Below are positions 35,975 through 48,236 of a stretch of 64,000 nucleotides of DNA, piece after piece. Below the pieces are notes generated by a model, which was not told the origin of the DNA, ran no database searches, and was given only the letters and a program-made list of their open reading frames with translations. The first letter of the stretch is position 1, and the number at the start of each line of letters is the position of its first letter. The DNA comes from Zychaea mexicana (taxonomy: Eukaryota > Mucoromycota > Mucoromycetes > Mucorales > Lichtheimiaceae). The stretch spans positions 368,898 to 432,897 of the forward strand of contig NW_026516691.1 in NCBI RefSeq assembly GCF_025766255.1, read 5' to 3'. The translations under genes and the position numbers were made by a program.

Positions 35975-38900
35975 ATGGCTGCTCCCGAAAGCATTCTTGA
36001 TTTTAGTAAAGAATTGGATGTCGCTGTCCTTGATCAAGTCGTCATGACCTTCTTTGGAGGTTTTGGCAACGACGTAAGATTTTACTTTTCCCAATCACTG
36101 CTACTTTTTTTTTAATACTTTCCACCCTTTTTTTTTTCCTGATAATAATACTGGTACACACGTAACGCAGCATTCTAATTTGAAAAAAAAACATTTTTTT
36201 TTTTACCACGCTCTATTGATGTAGCAACAAGCGGCACAACAATTATTGACCCAATTCCAAGACCATGAAGAAGCATGGACCAGAGTAGATGGCATTCTCG
36301 AACGATCCAGTGTACCACAAACCAAGGTTCGTATTTTTTTTACATTCGACTCTTTTTTTTTTTTTCTTGTATCAATCACCCCCTCTTCCCCCCCCTTTTT
36401 TTATTCCCTCAACTCGCGCCAAACGCTTAAAGCACAACAAACAACTTGAGAGCTTATGCCCTTGGTTGCGTGTGTGTACCTGGAAAAAAAGCAGTGGAAA
36501 CCGGAAGGATTCTCTCTCTCTCTGTGTGCGTCTTTTTTTCCTCATTCGTAATGTCCTAACTTTTATATACCTTTAAAAAAAACCGCGCGATTTCTGTATA
36601 ATAGTTTATCGCGCTTCAGATCCTTGAGAAATTCGTGCAAACGAGATGGAACACGCTCCTTCCCGACAGTCGCAATGGTAAGAGACAAAAAAAAACGCGA
36701 GAAAGAAACAATACTTTTAACTTTAGAGGGAGAAGGGTGGGAGGGGGGGTGTGGGTAATCTCAAATGCTAATGAAGTTTATGAATTTTACAACTTTTTAC
36801 TTGAATAGCCATTCGCTACTTTATCGTGAACGTTATCGTAAAGGTGTCTTCGGATGAAAACACCTTGGTGAAGGAAAAGACTTATGTCAACAAGCTCAAC
36901 ATGGTGTTGGTCCAGGTATTCTTATCGGCTCTTTACATGTTGTTGATAGCTAGTACTACCAGCTGTTTTTCCACGTTATCCAAGCAAGCGAGAGAAGGGA
37001 CTCAATGTGACTCTCAGATACAATTCGCTTGCTCTAATCATCATCAAATCCCACTCTCTTTAGATTCTCAAGCAAGAATGGCCCCGCAACTGGCCATCAT
37101 TCATTCCCGAAATTGTTGCTTCAAGCAAATCCAACCTTTCACTTTGTGAAAACAACATGGCCATCCTGAAACTGCTTAGGTAAGTAGTTGTCAAATCCCG
37201 TTTCTTGGAGTGGGGATAGGATGTCTTTTTTTTTTTTTTTTCCTTCCGAATGATGCAATGGAACTGACTTGACTTGATATACAATGGGGGCCCCCCTCCT
37301 CGGTTTACAGTGAGGAAATTTTTGATTATTCAGCGGAACAGATGACCCAAATCAAGACATCCAACCTTCGAAATCAAATGTGCGGCGAGTTTTCCGAAAT
37401 CTTCCAATTGTGTAAGGAGGTGCTGGACCGTGCCCAGAAGCCCAGTTTGATCAAGGCCACTTTGGAAACCTTGTTGCGTTTCCTCAACTGGATTCCTTTG
37501 GGTTACATTTTCGAGACAGATCTTATTGAAACCCTTCGATCAAGAGTAATGTGTCATTAAGAGTCCTTTTTTTTTCCTTTACCGATAAGGAGGATTGATT
37601 ACTAAAAACATTTTTTTTATAGTTCTTTGAAGTGCCACAGTTTCGCAACGTTACGCTCAAATGCTTGACAGAAATTGGTGGTCTCAAGGTTGAAGCTCAA
37701 TACCACGAAAAGCTCGCCATCCTCTTTACCAGTGTCATGAGCGCCGTTAACGTCATGATTCCTCCCAATACCAGTAACGTATCCACCACCCCTCACTTTT
37801 TTTTTTATTTTTGTAAAAGCGGTATTCGTGTGTACTAAGACAGTGTGTGTTTAAAAAAATAGACATCCATGATGTATACGAAAACAGCAGTGACGATGAT
37901 CAAGAATTTGTCCAGAATTTGGCATTGTTCTTGACCAGTTTCTTGACCGCACATCTCAAGGTAAACAACCAATATACCAGGTGGAGGAAAGTGTAGGGTC
38001 TAATAAAGTAATAGTGAATGCTAATCATCATGTTCGAAACTTAGATCATCGAACAAGCACCTGGTACCCAAGACCTTTTGATCAACGCTCATTACTACCT
38101 TATCAAGATTTCCAGTGTGGAGGACCGTGAAATTTTCAAGATTTGTTTGGAGTACTGGGCACAATTGGTAAGATTGGATTGTGGGATGGGGGGGGGGTTG
38201 TTGGATAAGCTTTGCTATATGTTTCTGTATATTTAAATGATCCATGTATGCGTGCGCGATTATTATGGTTTTTGATGACATTAGGTGCAAGAGCTTTTCG
38301 AAGAAGTACGTTCCATGCCACAACCCGAACATCTGTTAGAACTGAACGCCGGTCCCATGAGCGGCGGTCTTCACGGTTACAGACCTCGCAAGATGCTCTA
38401 TGTAGATGTGCTTTCGAGTTTGCGAGTGGTCATGATCGAGCGCATGGTCAAGCCAGAAGAAGTGTTGGTTGTCGAGAACGACGAAGGTGAAATTGTGCGC
38501 GAATTCGTCAAGGAAAGCGACACGATCGTCTTGTACAAGAGCATGAAGGAGGTGCTCGTCTACTTGACCAACTTGGATGTTGCTGATACTGAGGAGATCA
38601 TGACGAATAAGCTGGCAAGACAGGTAAGGAATAGAGGGTTGGTGCAAAAATACAGTTTCTCTCTGGAAAATACACCTTGAAAAAGAAAAAAAGAGGATAG
38701 CACTTTAATGGTGTGGGATTTAACATACTTCAAAATATAGATGGATGGTTCGGAATGGTCATGGCAAAACTTGAACAAATTATGCTGGGCTATTGGTTCG
38801 ATTTCCGGTGCAATGAACGAAGAAACTGAAAAGCGATTCCTGGTGACAGTCATCAAGGAACTTTTGAGCTTGTGTGAAAAGAAGAGCGGCAAGGACAACA

Positions 38901-41066
38901 AGGCCGTTGTAGCATCCAACATTATGTACACGGTCGGTCAATACCCACGGTTCTTAAAGGCACACTGGAAGTTCCTCAAGACGGTTGTCAACAAATTGTT
39001 CGAATTCATGCACGAGTCCCATGAAGGTGTCCAGGACATGGCTTGTGATACTTTTATCAAGATTTCCCAAAAGTGCAAGAGTCACTTTGTCTCGCAAAAG
39101 GCGGGTGAATTGCGGCCGTTTATTGATGAGATTTTGGAATCTATCGATGGCATTACCTCTGATCTCCAGCCACAACAGGTAAGAAAGAAAAAGATGCATT
39201 TGTCTATTTTTTTTTTTTTGCAAAGTAGTGTTTTTCTTTACACATGTTATCTAGATCCACACTTTCTATGAAGCTGTTGGCTACATGATCTCTGCCCAGA
39301 ATCACAACAAGCCTGCCCAAGAGCGGTTAATGATCAATTTTATGGAACTGCCAAATGCTGCTGTAAGTCTATATTTTTTTCACCCTCTTTTCGCGCAGGA
39401 TGGTCTTTTGGGAGAATGTCCCAGTATCGTTGACTTTAATATTATTTTTTGCGTACATATAGTGGAACAGCATCATGGCACAAGCCAAGCAAGACGTCAA
39501 CGTGTTGAACAATGCCAGCGATATCAAGGTCTTGGGCAATGTTCTCAAGACCAATGTCGCTGCATGCATATCCGTGGGTCCTGGTTATATCATTCAATTG
39601 AGCAAGATCTACATGGATCTGTTGTCTTTGTATGGTATCGTCGGCAAACTGGTATCCCAAGCAGTAGCCGAGCAAGGTAAGATGCCTTTTTTAGACATAA
39701 CGCTCCCGAGGACTTTTGAAAGGAGAAAGGGTGGGAAATGATGTTTATACAAATGTCCTTATGTAGGTGTTATCGCCATCAAAACACCCAAGATTCGAGG
39801 TCTTCGAACAATCAAAAAGGAAATCCTCAAGCTCATCGATGCTTATCTGGAATGCGCCGAGGATCTTGCTCAGGTCGAACAAAGTATGGTCGGTCCATTC
39901 TTTGAAGCTGTGTTGTCGGATTATCAAAACAACGTAGACATTGCCAGAGACCACGAAGTATTAAATGTCTTGGCCACTTTGGTCAACAAACTGCGAGTAA
40001 GTTTATTTCTGTGTTTGTTGTTTGGGTTGAGCGCTTAAAAAAAGGAGATAGAGTGTGTGTGCTTTAACTTGCAACTTTTTTTGTGTTTAATCATTTAGAG
40101 CATGGCGACACCCAGAATTCCCATTATACTCGAAGCAACGTTCGAACCAACGCTGAATATGATCACCAAGGACTTTGCCGAATTCCCAGACCATCGAACG
40201 GGCTTCTACAACATGCTGCTGGCCATCAATCAACACTGTTTCCCAGCATTACTGGAGCTTGCACCCGCCCAGTTTAAATTGTTCATTGACAGCGTTGTAT
40301 GGGGCTTCAAGCACACCATGCGTGATATTGCAGATGTCAGTCTTCAAATCTGCTCCGAGTTGATTATCAATATCAGCAATACGGATCCAGCTATTGCTGG
40401 AGCATTCTATCGTTCGTACTATCGCAGTATATTACAAGACATCTTTTTCGTTCTGACAGATCGAGATCACAAGAGCGGTAAGTGTGAAAAGGGGGGGTTC
40501 AATCGTATAGCCCAGGTAATCCCGGATGGCATTGATCGAGTATTTTCTCGTGTATATGTGTGTAGGTTTCAAGGGACAAACCGAAGTACTGGCACAACTG
40601 TTCAACTTGGTTACAAGTAACCGAATCCAAGTACCATTGTATGATGCTTCACAAGTCTCGGACCCCAATACGACGAATGCACAGTTCTTGGAGCAGTATG
40701 TCACTGCACTGCTTCAGAACGCATTCCCACATTTACAAAGGTATATCCAACACACTGTCTTCCAACTTAGAGAGAGAAAACTAAAAAGTTTCTTTCTTTC
40801 TTCTTGATACTAGCGGTCAAATCAAGGTGTTTGTGATGGCCATGTTCGAGTACAACAACAACTCTTCAAAGTTCAAGCTCGAAGTGCGTGATTTCTTAAT
40901 CCAACTCAAGGAGTTTGCAGGTGAAAACGCCGAACTGTATTTGGAAGAGAAGGAGGCTGAAATGGAGGCCAAGCGAAAGGCCGAGCGTGAAAAGGCATTA
41001 GCTATCCCTGGTATGGTCAAACCATCAGAGTTGCCGGCAACGATGGATGAGGATGAAGCCGTTTAA
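35975..41066 (+). CDS. CRM1: Exportin-1 (CRM1), nuclear export receptor
   Basis: Seventeen exons, 1079 residues (human XPO1 1071). Exons: 35975-36073, 36225-36326, 36605-36677, 36809-36915, 37064-37179, 37311-37545, 37623-37773, 37863-37960, 38045-38167, 38285-38623, 38741-39178, 39255-39362, 39463-39676, 39767-39996, 40099-40477, 40566-40740 and 40814-41066. The importin-beta N-terminal region includes [15 protein letters not shown], and the CRM1 domain [19 protein letters not shown]. The central NES-groove block has [17 protein letters not shown] and [19 protein letters not shown]. The Cys at residue 526 corresponds to human Cys528, the leptomycin B target. CRM1 exports leucine-rich NES cargo with RanGTP through nuclear pores; the C-terminal acidic helix is present ([11 protein letters not shown]). 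Confidence 0.97.
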
Positions 41067-41960
41067 AAAACCGGAAGAGGGAGCTCTATACACTTACACA
41101 CGCACGTACACAGACACACACACACACACACACACTCACACACGCACAATCTCACATAAATACACAACATGGCACGTTTTCAAAAAACTAAAAAATCATT
41201 TTATTCTTTTTTTCCCTCCTAACTCTCTCTCTCTCTCTCTGTCTCTATCAATCTGTTCTCGACACCACTCACTCACACATAACACATATTTCTTTATATC
41301 TCTTTTTCTTTTTTTTCTATATTTACAAAAAGGAAAAACAAAAAAATAATAATAAAAATCAAGTGATCTATTATTACTCAGGTTCATCTTTACTATCACG
41401 CACTCATGTCCAATTCTTTTTGTGCATATATACAAATACTGTATGTAATTATCCACTTTCATGGTATTGTTAGAAAATGGGTCTATCTCAATAGTGGGCT
41501 ATGACCATACAATTTAAAGGGCTATGCGCCTGTACCATTTTTCAACTACTGCTTGCTGTCGAGATGGTATGGTTGACGACAAGTCTTTTCGACACCACTT
41601 TCCAAGACATGTAACATCAGACACAGTTTGCTTATATCCAAGACTTTGATGCTATGTATGTATACCGCTCATTATGTAAGCTCTACTAGGCGAAGGTCAA
41701 TAAGTCTTCCACAATAAGTTACCTACTTTTCAACTAGTCAATCTGGATGGGGCAACTATAGTTATTGTCCGTCACTAATAATATATGCTTTTAACTTTAT
41801 CCATGATCATGATGAAAGATGGCTTTTAGTTTATTATTGGTAATATGTAATGTATGTAATGTAGTAGGTATGTATGATGTATGAGACAATAGATGGAAGG
41901 AAATGATGACGAGAAATAAGGAAAAGGAAGAGTGATAATATGACAACATGGAAACATTTT
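41067..41960. other. Convergent spacer, 894 bp
   Basis: Shared 3' region of CRM1 and the CorA-type gene. It begins with CA and CT dinucleotide runs (41097-41150, 41225-41245). No further gene. Confidence 0.5.
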
Positions 41961-43974
41961 TTAAACAAGCCCAAACCGCTTGCCAAATGCTACCATTGCT
42001 ACTATATACATACACATGCCCAATACAATCCAGAAAAACCACGTCAAGTCTTTCTCATCTTGGCCAGGTACATACACGTTCATACCCCATAAACTGGCAA
42101 CCAAGTTCAAGGGGACCACAATCGTTGCCAAAAAAGTCAAACGGTTAATCATTTCGTTGGTGGTATTGCCTGCCTGGGACATTTCTATTGATATCTGACC
42201 GAGATAATTACGATGGGCTCGACCAAGAATGAGATCGTAATGATTCACGTTTTGGAGCATAGTAAGGATATGGTCTAACGTAGATTGTAAATTTAGTAAA
42301 TCATTGTTCCGGGGGGTCCCTGTTATATGGGCATATCAAAAACGTTACCTTGGATATCACCAAGATACAAGGTGACTTCATGTTGGATTTTGCGGATCTC
42401 TTTTGATTGGTTGCTAACGCCTTGCGTCGTCGTCTTGGTCGTATTCGCCGCTTCTTTGGACTTATCGTCATAGCGTTTGATCAAGCTTCGTACGACATCT
42501 GCTTTCGGCCCAAGGAGTCTCAGCAACTGCATCACGGTTTTACGACAAGCGCCAATTCGGCGGAGCATATCCGCTTGCTCCGATCCGCTCAACACCAACA
42601 CCAAATCATCGATGGAATCCACTTCCAGTTCGGTATGTTGGATAAGTGGAGCAAAACTGTCTGTGATATCGTCAATCAACGCATAGTTGATCCATTCGGG
42701 TGTGACGTGGATGAAATCTTTTAGCTGATGGATACGTCGTCTCACGTTGTGTGGATGTGGAAGCGGCTGGAAATGAAACTGTATCATATAAATTAACAAA
42801 AAGAGAGGGTGGGTTGGCCCCCAATTTTATTTTATTTTTCCGTTTTAGCATGATTTCTCCCATTACTTCTTCCTTCCCTCTCTTATATAAATTGCCCCGA
42901 TTTGCCGAATTACGAACCGTCAAGACGCCTGTTTTAAATACAATGATATAAAAGTTGACAGCTTCGAGATAGTTTGCACTGTGTGAATCGTGGTTGAAGC
43001 TTCGGAAACTGATAAACATGTAATGTTGGAATATTTCGCACTTTTCACGCGATTCTTGGGCCTGGATATCTTCGGTGGTCAAAGGATGGATTCGAAACAC
43101 CTAGCAAAAAGAGGGGTTAATAAAACAGTTTAGTAAATTTCATAATTTACAAGAGAGAGTATAGATCTAGCCCTTTCAAAAACGACACCTTGGCAGTGTA
43201 TGTTCGAATTGAAGATATCAAAGAAATAAAAATGAACTACCTGGCTCATCATGCGCATCTCTTCGTTCGTAGCAGCAAAAGCATCGATCCACCATCCTGT
43301 TGTTTTCAACAAAACTTCTGCAACACTCTTCTGTTGCTTTTCATCCTGATGCACGTGCTTCATCATGAGCTGCTTCAACGATTGGCTCTTGACCGATCCT
43401 AAATCAGCCGAGTAAAACACATAGCGATCTGCACCGCGTTCCACCCTGGTTGGATCCTAGTTGCGAACCCGGAGAGAGTCAGTGTGGAAATCATCCTCCC
43501 ATATCATATACACACACATTTATCCAACGGGGATAAGAGTCCCTTTCTAAAAGCAAAGCTTACTTTGACATTTTCACCATACAGACTGTACCGTCTTTGC
43601 GGTCGCTTTTCTGAATTCTCCAGCAAATCATCCAATCGAGCAGTATATTGCCGTTGCAAGGCATATTCATGGTCGTCTTCGGACGTCGTGTTGTTGCTTT
43701 GTATCAATGAACGTAATACATCGGCTTGCACAGCATCGTTATCCAAAGGATGAGGATGAGGATGGGTTGCATAAAGTACGTCTTCGTCTACCGTGGATCG
43801 GCGTGGAGGTGAAGGTGGTGACGATGATGATGCAGACGACGAGCGACCATTGTTTCTAGTGTGTGTGGTAGTAGTAGTAGTAGCGCCGTCCATGTGTAAG
43901 ACAAATTCGTCCGAGTTGCTGGAAGGCGACGGGGTTCGCTTACCATGGTCGTGATGGCTGTAGACCTCTTCCAT
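41961..43974 (-). CDS. CorA/Alr1/Mnr2-type magnesium transporter
   Basis: Five exons: 43974-43564, 43456-43241, 43100-42918, 42778-42349 and 42274-41961; 517 residues. The N-terminal 90 residues are Ser/Thr/His-rich and cytosolic. The CorA regulatory region includes FRIHPLTTEDIQAQESREKC and FYIIVFKTGVLT, and a long helix ends in DHILTMLQNVNHYD. Two C-terminal membrane helices follow, LTFLATIVVPLNLVASLWGMN and LTWFFWIVLGMCMYIVAM. The Gly-Met-Asn (residues 477-479) plus VYVPGQ is the signature loop of the CorA selectivity mouth. Fungal Alr1 is at the plasma membrane and Mnr2 at the vacuole; the sequence alone does not decide between them. The family is pentameric and transports Mg2+ and some divalent metals. 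One donor (GTTCGT) is atypical but keeps phase. Confidence 0.92.
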
Positions 43975-44961
43975 GGCAAAATACAACGGCACTAGAGTGC
44001 AATGGGGCCATTAAGAGAAAGAAAGAGAGGTTTTAAAAAAACCCAAAAAAAAAGCGTTCTGGGAGGAGTGTCAAAAACTTTTGGGTGGCAAATTTATTTA
44101 ATGCACTTTTTTGCCCTTTTCTTGGCACTGATAAAGCTCCCACAGACATTATCTTTTCTTTCCTTGTGCATCAACAAGAAAAAAAGAACAGTTCCTGCTA
44201 AAAGAACATATCGTGTTATCCAACATAGCTTTTATCGCCACCTGTTGTTGTCACCATCACCCTATCGGACCAATGGTATTGGAATTCTAACCAAAAGATG
44301 ATGATGATGGAAGGCTTGCTCGGTCCGGTCTCACTATAGGATTTCTCCTTTATACAAGTACGGAAATGCTATAAGAAAAGAAGCAGGGGGGACATTGTCA
44401 GTTTCGACGAACAATAATGGTATATACATATCACATATACAGATACAGTATTCGGCATTTCTAAAGAGATATGATGCCTTGATCCTGCCATATCGTTATG
44501 ATTGCAATCTTTCTTTTTCAGTTGCAGGACGTATATAGTATAGCAGCACAATGCAGCAGACGAATATGACCACCACACCATGGTCTTTTTCAAAACATGG
44601 AAAGAGCCGGCTGATTTATGCGAGATCAAAGCTTGGACTACTACGCTATCAGAACGATTAAAGTAAAAACAAACGAGCTGTGGTATTCCGTTCAACTATT
44701 TATGGTATCAGGCAGTGCTGTTCAGTGTCATGTGCTTATAAAAGTAAAGCTCTGTTGCTAGATGCTATAACATGTCCTAATACCCGTAACCATGATCGAA
44801 GCTAAAAACAGAGTTGACAGCTTTGATCTGAGTGTGCGAAAAAAGCGATAGGATGACACGAAAAATGCCAGCTGACGCGCGAGGACGCTTTGAAGCGCCT
44901 GCTCAAAAAAGCCCAAAAACATTTGCCTCTCTTTTTGAATTGTACATTTTCTGTTAAAGAT
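43975..44961. other. Divergent spacer, 987 bp
   Basis: 5' regions of the CorA-type gene (left) and peptidyl-tRNA hydrolase 2 (right). No gene, RNA or notable repeat. Confidence 0.45.
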
Positions 44962-46062
44962 ATGAATAACCAACTATTGGCTCAGGGCGCCGCCATTGCT
45001 GTTGTTAGCTTTTTATCCGGCATTTACTTGGGCCATTCACTCTTTGCAAACGTAAACTTTTCTCTCCACCAGAAAATAACACCCATTTACTCTTAACGCA
45101 ACCACCCCAGCCCAGCGAGGGACTGACACGTTTTCCCCTACCCTTTCTCTGTGATTTAGAACCCGGGAACATCGCGATCCGACCCAAAACAGAATGACAG
45201 CGACATTGAAGACGAAGAGGAATTGGACGAATTACCTGAAGGCAAAATAGATGCAGCAAAGTATAACGATTACAAAATGGTAATGCCTTCAAGTCAACAA
45301 CACCTTTAGCGGCCAAGAAACTACAACGTTCTTTCTTCCTTTTGCTTATTTAACAAATTGTATATATGTATATATGTAGGTACTTGTAGTGCGCACAGAC
45401 CTTGGTATGACGAAGGGCAAAGTTGCCGCACAGGTTAGCAGCAAAAAAGAAAAGAAAAACCTTTCCATTACTGTTATACTCATCAAGTTATACTTGATAT
45501 TATGTGTAATTTTCAGTGCGGTCACGCCACATTGGCTTGCTACAAGGCTGCTTCCAAAAGCAATCCAGAGGTAAAATATCGCTATTAAGCTGTTAGAAAC
45601 TCAACGAGACGATCTGTGCTGAAACGAATAAAAATAATAATAATAGGTGCTTCAAACTTGGGAACGTACAGGTCAAGCCAAGGTTGCATTAAAGATTGAT
45701 AGTGAAGAAAAACTGTTAGTGACATACCTTTTGAATTTTTCCGTGTATCCAAGAAATATCGGGTGGGAACTGGGTGTTTAAAGCGAAACTAATATCACAT
45801 TCTGTAGACTCGAACTTCAAGCAATTGCACTTAGCTTGAACTTAACAGCACAAAGTATATGCGATGCAGGTCGAACACAGATTGCTGCGGGATCACGGAC
45901 AGTCCTTGGCATTGGACCTGGTAAGTTTTTCCAACGCCAAGATAAGATAATAGCATGGCAATAATATGGAAAATACCCGCATGTGTTACTAAAGTACGTA
46001 TTGCTCAAATAGGTCCAGTAGAACTTATCAACAGTGTCACGGGTCACTTGAAGCTTTTATAA
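44962..46062 (+). CDS. PTH2: Peptidyl-tRNA hydrolase 2
   Basis: Seven exons: 44962-45051, 45160-45279, 45380-45433, 45517-45570, 45647-45714, 45808-45920 and 46013-46062; 182 residues (human PTRH2 179). Residues 10-30 ([18 protein letters not shown]) form an N-terminal membrane anchor and are followed by an acidic linker. The catalytic domain starts at [18 protein letters not shown], then [42 protein letters not shown] and [16 protein letters not shown], all family signatures. The enzyme cleaves peptidyl-tRNA released by stalled ribosomes; in animals the anchored form is mitochondrial and pro-apoptotic. The start at 44962 was chosen because the preceding reading frame has no ATG before an unspliced leader. 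The fifth intron uses donor GTTAGT. Confidence 0.95.
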
Positions 46063-46367
46063 TCAAATCATGTTGCATATATCATAAACCTTACGACGAT
46101 GAATGCTTGATAGAAAAGAAATAAACATGAAAACTCGCTGGTTATTACTGGGTTTAAAAGAACCTCAATTTTTTTTTGTGAGAAAATGTCCTGTTGTCAG
46201 TATATGATAGATGGCAGCGGATGAACTCTGAGGGTTGGTCTGCAACCCGATAAAATAAAAGGTGTCGCGTTCGACGCGTCGCGAAAAAAAATAATTAAAT
46301 AATTTTTGTGGATCATGCTGAATCCTGTGAAACCCGAACCTGTTTCTTTTTACACGCTCAAAGCAAC
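46063..46367. other. Spacer, 305 bp
   Basis: Between the tandem PTH2 and Sos7-like genes. It includes a GC-rich GTCGCG/GACGCG patch near 46262-46282. No gene. Confidence 0.4.
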
Positions 46368-47969
46368 ATGGATAATACTGAATTAGCAAGGTACACGCTT
46401 GCATCAATCTTTTAACAAATAGCAGGGCTTCTAAATGTGAATCTAAACAAAAAATAGGAGTATTCGAGAATTCAAAGAAAAGGAATTATACCTATACAAA
46501 TTACAAAAGAAATACAATGACCAAATGGGTCTGTCAATAGGTGGAGCATCATCCAATACCCAACGACACACGATCAATCTTCCACTTCACCCTACTTCAT
46601 TACAAAAGGAACTCGACGATTACAAAGTAAGTCAATGTTAGAGAATGTTGTCAACTGATTACGAATTTCGTCAAAGTGTACTGATGGTGGCGTGCATATT
46701 ATGCTAGGACTATGCCGAAAAGCTTGAAGGAGTATTGCTAGAGCGAGAAACAAAAGAAAAGTTTCTAAGACTGGTATTGAATCAAGATGCACCACACCAA
46801 GTGACACAAAGTGAATTCGAAGTTGCAGGTTCAGATATATACACATCATTATTATCTTTTGAATAATTACAAACAAAAAGTTGAAAGAGTAACTTGGTTT
46901 TCACTCAATAGACAAACGGGCATCTGAACTGGAGCATCGAATCCAGAGTAGTCAAAATGAAATCGATGGACTCAAAAGCACCCTGCAGCAAAGAGCTACT
47001 CGAGTAGAAGAATGTAAGAAAAGCAAATGTTTACACTATATATCCAAAACAAAATCATTTTGCTCTAAGCGATGGTTCTCTCTCTATTTCTTTTAACGAT
47101 GAAAACCCCCAGTACATGTGTCAATATCATTAAAGGCAGATGCACTGAGTCGAGTCATTGAGGAGATCAAAGAGAATGTACGGGAGTGTTTGTAAGATAA
47201 GACTGAGAAAGAAGTTGGAGAGACACCTAACTGATTCCTAATGATTAGAGTGAAGCTCTACAACAAGTCGAAGCACAGTTGGCTCAACAAACAGGTGTTC
47301 CTCTCGAAGAAGCAATGCAAGTTGAAGAGCAGCTGACCAATGATATTATTGAAATCAACACGGATATTGATGATCGACGAGATCGCATGGCCCAAATGAA
47401 CAGAGAAGCAGCAGAGAAGCAGCGTGCGGTGGATGAATTGGAGAAACGGCTCGAGGATTTAAAACAAGAAGCCTCTGGACGTCAACTGTATGACGAGGAA
47501 CACAACCGGAAAATTGAGGAAACAACACATTGGTATGTGAAAAAGAACAATCGTTCAAAAAGAAGAAATGTGACTTTATATTAAGCCCGTTATGTCTGAT
47601 TGTGATAAGTAGGTATCAGACCGTGTTACAGGAGCAACATGATATGGTTGGCATTGATGATTTTGTGACAACGCCCAATGGATTGATTGTCCATTTTGCC
47701 AACGATCACAAAGACGAGTTGCTTATCGAAATAAAAAATCACAAGTTTGAGAACGCATCGGTGAGTTGAACCCATCTTCTATTGATATCATATATATTGA
47801 TAGTAATAACTCACTGTCGGTTTTTTTCTTGATGTTTTGCTACTAGGTAACAAGTCAGGATTGTCAGATAGAAGACCTGGTTCAAGTAGCAAAGAGCCAT
47901 CACGATCTGGATGACAGTATCACAACCATTGTTTATGGAACGCTAGCCAGACTGAAAAATATTGCGTAA
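46368..47969 (+). CDS. Coiled-coil protein, probably kinetochore Sos7-like
   Basis: Eight exons: 46368-46390, 46458-46626, 46708-46828, 46912-47013, 47113-47177, 47249-47532, 47613-47760 and 47847-47969; 344 residues. Residues 1-250 are predicted mainly coiled coil (heptads in REFKEKELYLYKLQKKYN and RAVDELEKRLEDLKQ). The motif LERETKEKFLRLVLN resembles what I recall of the fungal Sos7 (Kre28/Zwint) coiled-coil domain. The last 85 residues (GIDDFVTTPNGLIVHFAND) look like a small alpha/beta domain, compatible with the RWD fold of kinetochore proteins. Sos7 binds Spc7/KNL1 and helps recruit Mis12 to the kinetochore. The assignment is by memory of a motif, not alignment, so an unrelated coiled-coil protein is possible. 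The gene converges on eIF4A3. Confidence 0.5.
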
Positions 47970-48236
47970 CATGTGACAAAATAAATAAAGTTGGTTGGGT
48001 TGTTGTAGCCATAGCAAAGAAATATGTTTGATGACAATAGCATTATACATGTGGAATAACGGGATTCTGCTAAGCTTTTTTAAAGAAAAGGAATTTAACG
48101 CGAAAATGCGAAAGGAACGGAAAAACAAAACACACACACACACACACACACGAGTGGCATCATTCTTAATTTTTATACTTTTTTTCTTCTTCCAAACTCT
48201 CGTTCCAAGGGGGGGGAGGGGACAGAACACTCTTTT

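Noticed and set aside
42301..42348. Extra exon between CorA-type exons 4 and 5
   Set aside because: The intervening 74 nt carry clear donor and acceptor sites, and skipping it joins the conserved DHILTMLQNV helix in frame.
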